Assembly (NCBI RefSeq): GCF_023159225.1
Contig: NW_025957165.1
Location: 1 to 64,000, forward strand
Length of the DNA stretch: 64,000 nucleotides
Source of the DNA: Perognathus longimembris pacificus
Taxonomy: Eukaryota > Chordata > Mammalia > Rodentia > Heteromyidae
Direction: 5' to 3'
Shown here: positions 26,501-41,900 of the stretch, piece by piece
How the letters are laid out: each line of letters begins with the position of its first letter
How positions within the stretch are numbered: the first letter of the stretch is position 1
Program-made: the position numbers and the translations under genes
The notes under the pieces: generated by a model
Seen by the model: the letters and a program-made list of their open reading frames with translations, nothing else
The model's database searches: none
What the model was told of the DNA's origin: nothing

Positions 26501-29500
26501 TGTTAAGGTAATTACACAGGGGAAAGGATAATGTACTGGGAACTCCTCAGTAGAATCTGATTTGTGGTGAGAGGAGAGAGATAAAAGCTCATTTAGGAAC
26601 GACATGAAAATGCTGCGTAAGTAGCTGTTTATCAGTAAATATCTCCACTGGTATTAAGAGAAGCTGTAGCTTAATACATTAAGTACTTCCTGGTATGGTT
26701 ACTATTCTGGTAACTCCACAAAAGAATCTGGATTGTGGTGAGGGAACAGAGAAAATAGCACATTTAGGACCTTCACTTACGAAGGGGGTAGGCAGCTGTA
26801 TATCAGGGAGTATCCCTTCTGAGAATAAAAACAGCTGGAGCTTGTTAAGCTAATTACACAGGGTAAAGGATAATGTACTGGGAACTCCTCAGAAGAATCT
26901 GATTTGTGGTGAGGGGAGAGAGATAAAAGCTCATTTAGGAACGACATGAAAATGCTTCATAGGTAGCTGTTTATCAGTGAATATCTCCACTGAGATTAAG
27001 AAAAGCAGAAGCTTAATAAATTAAGTACTTCCTCGTATGGTTACTGTACTGGTAACTCTCAAAAAAATCTGGATTGTGGTGAGGGAACAGAGAAAAAACC
27101 TCATTTAGGTCCTGCACTTATGAATGGTTAGGCAGCTGTATATCTGGGAGTAAACCTTTTGAGAATAAAAACAGCTGGAGCTTGTTAAGGTAATTACACA
27201 GGGGAAAGGATAATGTACTGGGAACTCCTCAGAAGAATCTGATTTGTGCTGAGGGGAGAGAGATAAAAGCTCATTTAGGAACGACATGAACATGCTGCGT
27301 AGGTAGTTGTTTATCAGTAAATATCTCCACTGATATTAGGAAAAGCAGTAGCTTGATAAATTAAGTACTTCCTGGTATGGTTACTGTACTGGTAACTCCC
27401 CAAAAGAATCTGGATTGTGGTGAGGGAGCAGAGAAAAAAGCTCATTTAGGACCTGCACTTACGAAGGGGGTAGGCAGCTATATATCAGGGAGTATCCCTC
27501 CTGAGTATAAAAACAGCTGGAGTTTGTTAAGGTAATTACACAGGGGAAAGGATAATGTACTGGGAACTCCTCAGAAAAATCTGACTTGTGGTGATTTGAG
27601 AGAGATAAAAGCTCATTTATGAACGACATGAAAATGCTGCATAGGTAGCTGTTTATCAGTAAATATCTCCACTGAGATTAAGAAAAGCAGTAGCTTAATA
27701 AATCAAGTACTTCCTGGTATGGTTACTGTACTGGTAACTCCCCAAAGAATCTGGATTGTGGTGAGGGAACAGAGAAAAAAGCTCATTTAGGACCTGCACT
27801 TTCGAAAGGCGTAGGCAGCTGTATATCAGGGAGTATCCCTTCTGAGAATAAAACATCTGGAGCTTGTTAAGGTAATTACACAGGGGAAAGGATAATGTAC
27901 TGGGAACTCCTCAGAAGAATCTGATTTGTGGTGAGGGGAGAGAGATAAAAGCTCATTTAGGAACGACAAGAAAATGCTGCATAGGTAGCTGTTTATCAGT
28001 AAATATCTCCACTGAGATTGAGAAAAGCAGTTGCTTAATAAATTAAGTACTTCCTGGTATGGTTACTGTACTGGTAACTCCCGAAAAGAATCTGTATTGT
28101 GGTGAGGGAACAGAGAAAAAAGCTCATTTAGGACCTACACTTAAGAAGGGGGTAGGCAGCTGTATATCAGGGAGAACACCTTCTGAGAATAAAAACAGCT
28201 GGAGCTTGTTAAGGTAATTACACAGGGGAAAGGATAATGTACTGAGAACTCCTCAGAAGAATCTGATTTGTGGTGAGGGGAGAGAGATAAAAGCTCATTT
28301 AAGAACGACATGAACATGCTGCATAGGTAGCTGTTTATCAGTAAATATCTCCACTGATATTAAGAAAAGCAGTAGCTTAATTAATTAAGTACTTCCTGGT
28401 ATGGTTACTGTACTGGTAACTCCCCAAAAGAATCTGCATTGTGGTGAGGGAACAGAGAAAAAAGCTCATTTAGGACCTGCACTTACGATGGGGGTAGCTA
28501 GCAGTATATCAGGGAGTATCCCTTCTGAGAATAAAACATCTGGAGCTTGTTAAGGTAATTACACAGGGGAAAGGATAATGTATTGGGAACACCTCAGAAG
28601 AATCGGATTTGTGTTGTGGGGAGAGAGATAAAAGCTCATTTAGGAACGACATGAAAATGCTGCATAGGTAGCTGTTTTTCAGTAAATATCTCCACTGAGA
28701 TTAAGAAAAGCAGTAGCTTAATAAATTAAGTACTTCCTGGTGTGGTTACTGTACTGGTAACTCCCCAAAAGAATCTGGATTGTGGTGAGGGAACAGAGAA
28801 AAATGCTCGTTTAGGACCTGCAATTACGAAGAAGGTAGGGATCTGTATATCTGCGAGTAAACGTTCTGAGGATAAAAACAGCTGGAGCTTGTTAAGGTAA
28901 TTACACAGGGGAAAGGATAATGTACTGGGAACTCGTCAGAAGAATCTGATTTGTGGTGAGGGGAGAGGGATAACAGCTCATTTAGGAACGACATGAATAT
29001 GCTACGTAGGTAGCTGTTTATCAGTAAATATCTCCACTGAGATTAAGAAAAGCAGTATCTTAGTGAATTAAGTACTTTCTGGTATGGTTACTGTACTGGT
29101 AACTCCCGAAAAGAATCTGGATTGTGGTGACTGAACAGCGAAAAAAGCTCATTTTGGACCTGCACTTACAAAGGGGGTAGGCATCTGTATATCAGGGAGT
29201 ATCCCTTCTGAGAATAAAAACAGCTGAAGCTTGTTAAGGTAATTACACTGGGCAAAGGATAATGTACTAGGAACTCCTCAGAAGATTCTGATTTGTGGTG
29301 AGGGGAGAGAGATAAAATTTCATTTAGGAACTACATGAAAATGCTGCATAGGTAGCTGTTTATCAGTAAATATCTCCACTGAGATTAAGAAAAGCAGTAG
29401 TTTAATAAATGAAGTATTTCTGGTATGGTTACTGTACTGGTAACTCCCCAAAAGCATCTGGATTGTGGTGAGGGAAAAGAGAAAAAAGCTCATTTAGGAC

Positions 29501-32500
29501 CTGCACTTACGAAGGTGGTAGGCAGCTGTATATCCGGGAGTATATCTTCTGAGAATAAAAACAGCTGGACCTTGTTAAGATTATTACACAGGGGAAAAGA
29601 TAATGTACTGAGAACTCCTCAGAAGAATCTGATTTGTGGTGAGGGGAGAGAGATAAAAGCTCATTTAGGAACGACAGGAACATGCTGCGTAGGTAGATGT
29701 TTCTCAGTAAATATCTCCACTGAGATTAAGAAAAGCAGTAGCATAATAAAATAAGTACTTCCTGGTATGGTTACTGTACTGGAAACTCCCCAAAAGAATC
29801 TGGATTGTGGTGAGGGAACAGAGAAAAAATCTCATTTAGGACCTGCACTTTCGAAGGGGTAGGCAGCTGTTTATCAGGGAGTAAACCTTCTGAGAATTAA
29901 AACAGCTGGAGCTTGTTAAGGTAATTACACAGGGGAAAGGATAAAGTACTGGAAACTCCTCAGAAGAATCTGATTCGTGTTGAGGGGAGAGAGATAAAAG
30001 CTCATTTAGGAACGACATGAAAATGCTTCTAGGTAACTGTTTATCAGTAAATATCTCCACTGAGATTAAGAGAAGCAGTAGCTTAATAAATGAAGTACTT
30101 CCTGGTGTGGTTACTGTACTGTTAACTCCCCAAAAGCATCTGGATTGTGGTGAGTTAATAGAGAAAAAAGCTCATTTAGGACCTGCACTTACGAAGGGGG
30201 TAGGCAGCTGTATATCAGGGAGTAAACCTTCTGAGAATAACAACAGCTGGAGCTTATTAAGGTAATTACACACGGGAAAGGATAATGTACTGGGAACTCC
30301 TCAGATGAATCTGATTTGTGGTCAGGGGATAGAGATAAAAGCTCATTTAGGAACGACATGAAAATGCTGCATAGGTAGCTGTTTATCAGTAAATATCTCC
30401 ACTGAGATTAAGAAAAGCAGTAGCTTAATAAATGAAGTACTTCCTGGTATGGTTACACTACTGGTAACTCCCCAAAACAATCTGGATTGTGGTGAGGGAA
30501 CAGAGAAAAAAGCTCATTTAGGACCTGCACTTACGAAGGGGGTCGGCAGCTGTAAATAAGGGAGGAAACCGTCTGAGAATAAAAACAGCTGGAGCTTGTT
30601 AAGGTAATTAGACAGGTGAAAGGATAATGTACTGGGAAATCCTCAGAAGAATCTGATTTGTGGTGAGGGGAGAGAGAGAAAAGCTCATTTAGGAACGACA
30701 TGAACATGCTGCGAAGGTAGCTGTTTATCAGTAAATACCTCCACAGAGATTAAGAAAAGCAGTAGCTTAATAAATTAAGTACTTCCTGGTATGGTTACTG
30801 TACTGGTACCTCCCAAAAGAATCTGGATTGTGGTGAGGGAACAGAGAAAAAAGCTCATTTAAGACCTGCACTTACGAAGGGGGTAGGCAGCTGTATATCA
30901 GGGAGTAAACCTTCTGAGAACAAAAACAGCTGGAGCTTCTTAACGTAATTACACTGGGGAAAGGATAATGTACTGGGAACTCCTCAGAAGAATCTGATTT
31001 GTGGTGAGGGGAGAGAGATAAAAGCTCATTTAGGAACGACATTAACATGCTGCGTAGGTAGCTTTTTATCTGTAAATATCTCCACTGAGATTAAGAACAG
31101 CAGTAGCTTCATAAATTAAGTACTTCCTGGTATGGTTACTGTACTGGTAACTCCCCAAAAGAATCTGGATTGTGGTGAGGGAACAGAGAAAAATGCTCAT
31201 TTAGGACCTGCACTTACGAAGGGGGTAGGCAGCTGTATATCACGGAGTATCCCTTCTGAGAATAAAAACAGCTGGAGCTTGTTAAGGTAATTACACAGGG
31301 GAAAGTATATTGTACTAGGAAATCCTCAGAAGAATTTGATTTGTGGTGAAGGAGAGAGATAAAAGCTCATTTAGGAACGACATGAATGAACATGCTGCGT
31401 AGGTAGCTGTTTATCAGTAAATATCTACACTGAGATTAAGAAAAGCAGTAGCTTAATAAATTAAGTTCTTCCTGGTATGGTTACTGTACTGGTAACTCCC
31501 CAAAAGAATCTGGATTGTGGTGAGGGAACAGAGAAAAAAGCTCATTTAGGACCTGCACTTACGAAGGGGTTAGGCAGCTGTATATCAGGGAGTATCCCTT
31601 CTGAGAATAAAAACAGCTGGAGCTTGTTAAGGTAATTAACAGGGGAAAGGTAATGTACTGGGAACTCCGTAGAAGAATCTGATTTGTGGTGAGGGGAGAG
31701 AGATAAAAGCTCATTTAGGAACGACATGAAAATGCTGCGTAGGTAGCTGTTTATCAGTAAATATCTCCACTGAAATTAAGAAAAGCAGTAGCTTAATAAA
31801 TTAAGGACTTCTTGGTATGATTAATGTACTGGTAACTGCACAAAAGAATCTGGATTGTGGTGAGGGAACAGAGAAAAAAGCTCATTTAGGACCTGCACTT
31901 CGAAGGGGGTAGGCAGCTGTATATCAGGGAGTAAACCTTCTGAGAATAAAAACAGCTGGAGCTTGTTAAAGTAAGTACACAGGGGAAAGGATAATGTACT
32001 GGGAACTCCTCAGAAGAATCTGATTTGTGGTGAGGGGAGAGAGATTAATGCTCATTTAGGAACGACATGAACATGCTGCGTAGGTACCTGTTTACCAGTA
32101 AATATCTCCACTGAGATTAAGAAAAGCAGTATCTTAATAAATTCAGTACATCCTGGTATGGTTACTGTACTGGTAACTCCCCAAAAGAATCTGGATAGTG
32201 CTGAGGGTACAGAGAAAAAAAAGCTCATTTAGGACCTGCTGTTACGAAGGGGGTAGGCAGCTGTATATCAGGGAGTAAACCTTCAGAGAATAAAAACAGC
32301 TGGAGATTGTTAAGTTAATAACACAGATGAAAGAATAATGTACTGGGAACTCCTCAGAAGAATCTGATAGGTGGTGAGGGGAGAGAGATATAAGCTCATT
32401 TATGAACTACCAGAACATGATGCGTAGGTAGCTGTTTATCAGTAAATATCTCCACTGAGATTAAGAACAGCAGTAGCTAAATAAATTAAGTACTTCCTGA

Positions 32501-35500
32501 TGGTTACTGTACTGGTAACTCCCCAAAAGAATCTGGATTGTGGTGAGGGAACAGAAAAAAAGCTCATTTAGGACCTGCACTTACGAAGGGGGTAGGCAGC
32601 TGTATATCAGGGGTATCCCTTCTGAGAATAAAAACAGCTGGAGCTTGTTAAGGTAATTACACAGGTTAAAGTATATTGTACTGGGAACTCCTCAGAAGAA
32701 TCTGATTTGTGGTGAGGGGAGAGAGATAAAAGCTCATTTAGGAACGACATGAATGTGCTGCATAGGTAGCTGTTTATCAGGAAATATCTCCACTGAGAAT
32801 AACAAAAGCAGTAGCTTAATAAATGAAGTACTTTCTGGTATGGTTACTGTACTGGTAACTCCCCCAAAAAATCTGGATTGTTGTGAGGGAACAGAGAAAG
32901 AAGCTCATTTAGGACCTGCACTTACGAAGGGGGTAGGCAGCTAAATATCAGGGAGTATCCCTTCTGAGAATAAAAACAGCTGGAGCTTGTTACGGTAATT
33001 ACACAGCGGAAAGGATAATGTACTGGGAACTCCTCAGAAGAATCTGATTTGTGGTGAGTGGAGAGTGATAAAAGCTCATTTAGGAACGACATTAACATGC
33101 TGCATAGGTAGCTGTTTATCAGTAAATATCTCCACTGAGATTAAGAAAAGCAGTAGCTTAATAAATTAAGTACTTCCTGGTATGGTTACTGTACTGGTAA
33201 CTCCCCAAAAGAATCTGGATTGTGGTGAGGGAACAGAGAAAAAAGCTCATTTAGGACCTGCACTTACGAAGGGGGTAGGCAGCTGTATATAAAGGGAGTA
33301 AACCTTCTGAGAATAAAAACAGCTGGAGCTTGTTAAGGTAATTAACAGGGGAAAGGATAATGTACTGGGAACTCCTCAGAAGAATCTGATTTGTGGTGAG
33401 GGGAGAGAGAGAAAAGCTCATTTAGGAACGATATGAACATGCTGCATAGGTAGCTGTTTATCAGTAAATATCTCCACTGAGATTAAGAAAAGCAGTAGCT
33501 TAATAAATTAAGTACTTCCTGGTATGGTTACTGTACTGGTAACTCCCCAAAAGAATCTGGATTGTGGTGAGGGAACAGAGAAAAAAGCTCATTTAGGACC
33601 TGCACTTACGAAGGGGGTAGGCAGCTGTATATCAGGGAGTACCCCTTCTGAGAATAAAAACAGCTGGAGCTTGTTAAGGTAATTACACAGGGGAAAGGAT
33701 AATGTACTGGGAACTCCATCAGAAGAATCTGATTTGTGGTGAGGGGAGAGAGATAAAAGCTCATTTAGGAACGACATGAAAATGCTGCGTAGGTAGCTGT
33801 TTATCAGTAAATATCTCCACTGAGATTAAGAAAAGCAGTAGCTTAATAAATTAAGTACTTCCTGGTATGGTTACTGTACTGGTAACTCCCCAAAAGAATC
33901 TGGATTGTGGTGAGGGAACAGAGAAAAAGCTCATTTAGGACCTGCACTTACGAAGGGGGTAGGCAGCTGTATATCAGGGAGTATCACTTCTGAGAATAAA
34001 ACAGCTGGAAGCTTGTTGAGGTAATTACACAGGGGAAAGGATAATGTACTGGGAACTCCTCAGAAGAATCTGATTTGTGGTGAGGGGAGAGAGATAAAAG
34101 CTCATTTAGGAACGACATGAAACATGCTGCGTAGGTAGCTGTTTATCAGTAAATATCTCCACTGAGATTAAGAAAAGCAGTAGCTTAATAAATTAAGTAC
34201 TTCCTGGTATGGTTACTGTACTGGTAACTCCCCAAAAGAATCTGGATTGTGGTGAGGGACAGAGAAAAAAGCTCATTTAGGACCTGCACTTACGAAGGGG
34301 GTAGGCAGCTGTATATCAGGGAGTATCACTTCTGAGAATAAAAAAGGCTGGAGCTTGTTAAGGTAATTACACTGGGGAAAGGATAATGTACTGGGAACTC
34401 CTCAGAAGAATCTGATTTGTGGTGAGGGGAGAGAGGTAAAAGCTCATTTAGGAACGACATGAACATGCTGCGTAGGTAGCTGTTTATCAGTAAATATCTC
34501 CAGAGATTAAGAAAAGCAGTATCTTAATAAATTAAGTTCTTCCTGGTATGGTTACTGTACTGGTAACTCCCCAAAAGAATCTGGATTGTGGTGAGGGAAC
34601 AGAGAAAAAAGCTCATTTAGGACTTGCACTTACGAAGGGGGTAGGCAGGAGTATATAAGGAAGTATCCCTTCTAGGTAAAAAAACAGCTGGAGCTTGTAA
34701 AGGTAATTCCACAGGGGAAAGGATAATGTACTGGGAACTCCTCAAAAGAATCTGATTTGTGCTGAGGCGAGAGAGATAAAAGCTCATTTAAGAACAACAT
34801 GTACATGCTGCATAGGTAGCAGTTTATCAGTAAATATCTCCACTGAAATTAAGAAAAGCAGTAGCTTAATAAATTAAGTACTTCCTGTTACAGTTACTGT
34901 ACTGGTAACTCCCCAAAAGAATCTGGATTGTGGTGAGGGAACAGAGAAAAAAGCTCATTTAGGACCTGCAATTACGAAGGGGGTAGGCAGGTGTATATCA
35001 GGAGTAAACCTTCTGAGAATAAAAACAGCTGGATCATGTTAAGGTAATTAACAGGGGAAAGGATAATGTACTGGGAACTCCTCAGAAGAATCTGATTTGT
35101 GGTGAGGGGAGAGAGAGAAAAGCTCATTTAGGAACGATATTAATATGCTCCATAGGTAGCTGTTTATCAGTAAATATCTCCACTGAGATTAAGAACAGCA
35201 GTAGCTTAATAAATTAAGTACTTCCTGGTATGGTTACTGTACTGGTAACTCCCCAAAAGAATCTGGATTGTGGTGAGGGAACAGAGAAAAAAGCTCATTT
35301 AGGACCTGCACTTACGAAGGGGGTAGGCAGCTGTATATCAGGGAGTACCCCTTCTGATAATAAAAACAGCTGGAGCTTGTTAAGGTAATTACACAGGGGA
35401 AAGGATAATGTACTGGGAACTCCTCAGAAGAATCTGATTTGTGGTGAGGGGAGAGAGATAAAAGCTCATATAGGAACGACATGAAAATGCAAGGTAGGTA

Positions 35501-38500
35501 GCTGTTTATCAGTAAATATCTCCACTGAGATTAAGAAAAGCAGTAGGATAATAAATTAAGTACTTCCTAGAATGGTTACTGTACTGGTAACTCCCCAAAA
35601 GAATCTGGATTGTGGTGAAGGAACAGAGAATAAAGCTCATTTAGGACCTGCACTTACGAAGGGGGTAGGCAGCTGTATATCAGGGAGTAAACCTTCTGAG
35701 AATAAAAACAGCTGGAGCTTGTTAAGGTAATTACACAGTGGAAAGGATAATATACTGGGAACTCCACAGAAGAATCTGAATTGTGGAGAGGGGAGAGAGA
35801 TTAAAGCTCATTTAGGAACGACATGAAAATGCTGAGTAGGTAGCTGTTTATCGGTAAATAACTCCACTGAGATTAAGAAAAGCAGTAGATTAGTAAATTA
35901 AGTACATCTTGGTATGGTTACTGTACTGGTAATTCCCCAAAAGAATCTGGATTGTGCTGAGGGTACAGAGAAAAAAAAGCTCATTTAGGACCTGCACTTA
36001 CGAAGGTGGTATGCAGCTGTATATCAGGGGTATCCCTTCTTAGAATAAAAACAGCTGGAGCTTGTTAAGGTAATTACACAGGGGAAAGGATAATGTACTG
36101 GGAACTTCTCAGAAGAATCTCATGTGTGGTGAGGGGAGAGAGATAAAAGCTCATTTAAGAAAGACATTAACATGCTGCGTAGGTAGCTGTTTGTCAGTAA
36201 ATATCTCCACTGAGATTAAGAGAAGCAGTAGCTTAATAAATTAAGTACTTTCTGGTATGGTTACTGTACTGGTAAGTCCCCAAGAGAATCTGGATTGTGG
36301 TGAGGGAACAGAGAAAAAAGCTCATTTAGGACCTGCACTTACGAAGGGGGTAGGCAACTGTATATCAGGGAGTAAGCCTTCAGAAAATAAAAAAAGCTGG
36401 AGCTTGTTAAGGTAATTACACAGGGGAAAGGATAATGTACTGGGAACTCCTCAGAAGAATCTGATTTGTGGTGAGGGGAGAGAGATAAAAGCTCATTAAG
36501 GAAGGACATGAACATGATGCGTAGGTAGCTGTTTATCAGTAAATGTCTCCACTGAGATTAAGAACAGCAGTAGCTAAATAAATTAAGTACTTCCTGATGG
36601 TTACTGTACTGGTAACTCCCCAAAAGAATCTGGATTGTGGTGAGGGAACAGAAAAAAAGCTCATTTAGGACCTGCACTTACGAACGGGGTAGGCAGCTGT
36701 ATATCAGGGATATCCCTTCTGAGAATAAAAACAGCTGGAGCTTGTTAAGGTAATTACACAGGGGAAAGTATATTGTACTGGGAACTCCTCAGAAGAATCT
36801 GATTTGAGGTGAGGGGAGAGAGATAAAAGCTCATTTAGAAACGACATGAATGTGCTGCATAGGTGGCTGTTTATCAGGAAATATCTCCACTGAGAATAAC
36901 AAAAGCAGTAGCTTAATAAATGATGTACTTTCTGGTATGATTACTGTACTGGTAACTCCCCAAAAAAATCTTGATTGTGGTGAGGGAACAGAGAAAAAAG
37001 CTCATTTATGACCTGCACTTACCAAGGGGGTAGGCAGCTGTATATCACGGAGTATCCCTTCTGAGAATTAAAACAGTTGGAGCTTTTTAAGGTAATTACA
37101 CAGGGGAAAGGATAATGTACTGGGAACACCTCAGAAGAATCTGATTTGTGGTGAGGGGAGAGAGATAAAAGATCATTTAGGAACGACATTAACATGCTCC
37201 ATAGGTAGCTGTTTATCAGTAAATATCTCCACTGAGATTAAGAAAAGCAGTAGCTTAATAAATTAAGTACTTCCTGGAATGGTTACTGTACTGGTAACTC
37301 CCCAAAAGAATCTGGATTGTGGTGAGGGAACAGAGAAAAAAGCTCATTTAGGACCTGCACTTACGAAGGGGGTAGGCAGCTGTATATCAGGGAGTATCCC
37401 TTCTGAGAATAAAAACAGCTGGAGCTTGTTAAGGTAATTACACAGGGGAAATTATAATGTACTGGGAACTCCTCAGAAGAATCTGATTTGTTGTGAGGGG
37501 AGAGAGATAAAAGCTCATATAGGAACGACATGAAAATGCTAGGTAGGTAGCTGTTTATCAGTAAATATCTCCACTGAGATTAAGAAAAGCAGTGGGATAA
37601 TAAATTAAGTACTTCCTAGTATGGTTACTGTACTGGTAACTCCCCAAAAGAATCTGTATTGTGGTGAAGGAACAGAGAATAAAGCTCATTTAGGACCTGC
37701 ACTTACGAAGGGGGTAGGCAGCTGTATATCAGGGAGTAAACCTTCTGAGAATAAAAACAGCTGGAGCTTGTTAAGGGAATTACACAGGGGACAGGATAAT
37801 GTACTGGGAACTCCTCAGAAGAATCTGATTTGTGGTGAGGATAGAGAGATAAAAGCTCATTTAGGAACGACATTAACATGCTGCGTAGGTAGCTGTTTAT
37901 CAGTAAATATCTCCACTGAGATTAAGAAAAGCAGTAGCTTAATAAATTAAGTACTTCCTGGTATGGTTACTGTACTGGTAACTCCCGAAAAGAATCTGGA
38001 TTGTGGTGAGGGAACAGAGGAAAAAGCTCATTTAGGACCTGCACTTACGAAGTGGGTAGGCAGCAGTATATCATGGAGTATCCCTTCTGAGAATAAAAAC
38101 AGCTGGAGCTTGTTAAGGTAATTACACAGGGGAAGGGATAATGTACTGGGACCTCCTCAGAAGAATCTGATTTGTGGTGAGGGGAGAGAGATAAAAGCTC
38201 ATTTAAGAACGACATGAAGATGCTGCGTAGGTAGCTGTTTATCAGAAAATATCTCCACTGAGATTAAGAAAAGCAGTAGCTTAATAAATTAAGTACTTCC
38301 TGGTATGGTTACTGTGCTGGTAACTCCCCAAAAGAAACTGGATTCTGGTGAGGGAACAGAGAAAAAAGCTCATTTAGGACCTGCAATTTCGAAGGGGGTA
38401 GGCAGCTGTATATCAGGGAATAAAACTTCTGAGAATAAAAACAGCTGGAGCTTGTTAAGGTAATTAAACAGGGCAAAGGATAATGTACTGGGAACTCCTC

Positions 38501-38980
38501 AGAAGAATCTGATTTGTGGTGAGGGGAGAGAGATTAAAGCTAATTTAGGAACGACATGAACATGCTGCGTAGGTACCTGTTTGTCAGTAAATATCTCCAC
38601 TGAGATTAAGAAAAGCTGTAGCTTAATAAATGAAGTACTTCCTGGTATGGTTACTGTACTGGTTACTCCCCAAAAGAATCTGGATTGTGGTGAGGGAACA
38701 AAGAAAAAAGCTCATTTAGGACCTGCACTTACGAAGGGGGTAGGCAGCTGTATATCAGGGAGTATATCTTCTGAGAATAAAAACAGCTGGAGCTTGTTAA
38801 GGTAATTACACAGGGGAAAGGATAATGTACTGGGAACTCCTCATAAGAATCTGAATTGTGGTGAGGGGAGAGAGATTAAAGCTCATTTAGGAACGACATT
38901 AACGTGCTGCGTAAGTAGCTGTTTATCATTAAATATCTTCACTGAGATTAAGAACAGCAGTAGCTTAATAAATTAATTAC
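23500..38980 (+). repeat. Diverged dimers with mixed A subfamilies
   Basis: About 45 dimers carry more substitutions per unit than the core. A monomers of the 'gtaaacc' and 'gtatccc' types are interspersed. Within the stretch, a block around 32,400-33,200 recurs near 36,500-37,300 (offset 4,097, twelve dimers), sharing 'cttcctgatggttactg', 'gaatgtgctgcatagg' and 'gagaataacaaaagc'. Another around 35,200-35,750 recurs near 37,250-37,800 (offset 2,049, six dimers), sharing 'gctcatataggaacg' and 'ggataataaattaag'. No gene or foreign DNA was seen. Confidence 0.82.
25561..25600 (+). repeat. Internal deletion junction of about 85 bp (A joined to B)
   Basis: The A sequence 'ggtaattac' runs straight into the B sequence 'gacatgaacatg' at about 25,575. 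The second half of A and the first 15 bases of B are missing, about 85 bp, half a monomer. The joined ends share 'ac' as microhomology. Confidence 0.8.
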
Positions 38981-41900
38981 TTCCTGGTATGGTTACTGTA
39001 CTGGTAACTCCCCAAAAGAATCTGGATTGTGATGAGGGAACAGAGAAAAAAGCTCATTTAGGACGTGCACTTACGAAGGGGGTAGGCAGGTGTTTATCAG
39101 GGATTATATCTTCTGAGCATAAAAACAGCTGGAGATTGTTAAGGTAATCACACAGGGGAAAGGATAATGTACTGGAAACTCCTCAGAAGAGTCTGATTTG
39201 TGGTGAGGGGAGAGAGATAAAAGCTCATTTAGAACGACATGAACATGCTGCGTAGGTAGCTGTTTATCAGTAAATATCTCCACTGAGATTAAGAAAAGCA
39301 GTAGGTTAATAAATTAAGTACTTCCTGGTATGGTAACTGTAGTGGTAATTCCCCAAAAGAATCTCGATTGTGGTGAGGGATCAGAGAAAAAAGCTCATTT
39401 AGGACGTGCACTTACGAAGGGGCTAGGCAGCGGTATATCAGGGAGTAAACCTTCTGAGAATAAAAACAGTTGGAGCTTGTTAAGGTAATTACACAGGGGA
39501 AAGGATAATGTACTGGGAACTCCTCAGAAGAATCTGGTTTGTGGTGAGGGGAGAGAGATAAAAGCTCATTTAGGAACGACATGAACATGCTGTGAAGGTA
39601 CCTGTTTATCAGTAAATATCTCCACTGAGATTAAGAAAAGCAGTAGCTTAATAAATTAAGTACTTCCTGGTATGGATACTGTACTGGTAACTCCCCAAAA
39701 GAATCTGGATTGTGGTGAGGGAACAGAGAAAAAAGCTCATTTAGGACCTGCACTTACGAAGGGGGTAGGCAGCTGTATATCAGGGAGTATCCCTTCTGAG
39801 AATAAAAACAGCTGGAGCTTGTTAAGGTAATTACACACCGGAAAGGATAATTTACTGGGAACTCCTCAGAAGAATCTCATTTTTGGTGAGGCGAGACAGA
39901 TAAAAGCTCATTTAGGAACGACATGAAAAAGCTGCATAGGTAGCTGTTTATCAGTAAATATCTCCACTGAGATTAAGAAAAGCAGTAGCTTAATAAATTA
40001 AGTACTTCCCTGTATGGTTCCTGTACTGGTAACTCCCCAAAAGAATCTGGATTGTGGTGAGGGAACAGAGAAAAAAGCTCATTTAGGACCTGCACTTACA
40101 AGGGGGTAGGCAGCTGTATATCAGGGAGTGTCCCTTCTGAGAATAAAAACAGCTGGAGCTTGTTAAGGTAATTACACAGGGGAAAGGATAATGTACTGGG
40201 AACTCCTCAGAAGAATCTGATTTGTGGTGAGGGGAGAGAGATAAAAGCTCATTTAGGAACGACATGAAAATGCTGCATAGGTAGCTGTTTATCAGTAAAT
40301 ATTTCCACTGAGATTAAAAAAGCAGTAGATTAATAAATTAAGTACTTCCTGGTATGGTTACTGTACTGGTAACTCCCCAAAAGAATCTGGATTGTGGTGA
40401 GGGAACAGAGAAAAAAGCTCATTTAGGACATGCACTTACGAGGGAGTAGGCAGCTGTATATCAGGGAGTAAACCTTCTGAGAATAAAAACAGCTGGAGCT
40501 TGTTAAGGTAATTACACAGGAGAAAGGATAATGTACTGGGAACTCCTCAGAAGAATCTGATTTGTGGTGAAGAGAGAGAGATAAAAGCTCATTTAGGAAC
40601 GACATGAACATGCTGGGTAGGTAGCTGTTTAATCAGTAAATATCTCCACTGAGATTAAGAAAAGCAGTAGCTTAATAAATTAAGTACTTTCTGGTATGGT
40701 TACTGTACTGGTAACTCCTCGAAAGAATCTGGATTGTGGTGAGGGAACAGCGAGAAAAAAGCTCATTTAGGACCTGCACTTACGAGGGAGTAGGCAGCTG
40801 TATATCAGGGAGTAAACCTTCTGAGAATAAAAACAGCTGGAGCTTGTTAAGGTAATTAACCAGGGGAAAGGATAATGTACTGGGAACTCCTCAGAAGACT
40901 CTGATTTGTGGTGAGGGGAGAGAGATAAAAGCTCATTTAGGAACGACATGAACATGCTGCATAGGTAGCTGTTTATCAGTAAATATCTCCACTGAGATTA
41001 AGAAAAGCAGTAGCTTAATAAATTAAGTACTTCCTGGTATGGTTACTGTACTGGTAACTCCCCAAAAGAATCTGGATTGTGGTGAGGGATCAGAGAAAAA
41101 AGCTCATTTAGGACCTGCCCTTAGGAAGGGGGTAGGCAGCTGTATATCAGGGAGTATACCTTCTGAGAATAAAAACAGCTGGAGTTTGTTAAGGTAATTA
41201 CACAGCGGAAAGGATAATGTACTGGGAACTCGTCAGAAGAATCTGATTTGTGGTGAGGGGAGAGAGATAAAAGCTCATTTATGAACGACTTGAACATGCT
41301 GCCTAGGTAGATGTATATCAGTAAATATCTCCACTGAGATTAAGAAAAGCAGTAGCTTAATAATTAAAGTACTTCCTGGTATGGATACTGTACTGGTAAC
41401 CCCCCAAAAGAATCTGGATTGTGGTGAGGGAACAGAGAAAAAAGCTCATTCAGGACGAGCCCTTACGAAGGGGGTAGGCAGCTGTGTATCAGGGAGTAAA
41501 CCTTCTGAGAATAAAAACAGCTGGAGCTTGTCAAGGTAATTACACATGGGAAAGGATAACGTACTGGGAACTCCTCAGAAGAATCTGATTTGTGGTGAGG
41601 GGAGAGAGATATAAGCTCATTTAGGAACGACATGAACATGCTGCGTATGTAGCTGTTTATCAGTAAATATCTCCACTGAGATTAAGAAAAGCAGTAGCTT
41701 AATAAATTAAGTACTTCCTGGTATGGTTACTGTACTGGTAACACCCCAAAAGAATCTGGATCGTGGTGAGGGAACAGAGAAAAAAGCTCATTTAGGAACT
41801 GCAATTGCTAAGGGGGTAGGCAGCTGTATATCAGGGAGTATCCCTTCTTAGAATAAAAAGAGCTGGAGTGTGTTAAGTAAATTACACAGGGGAAAGGATA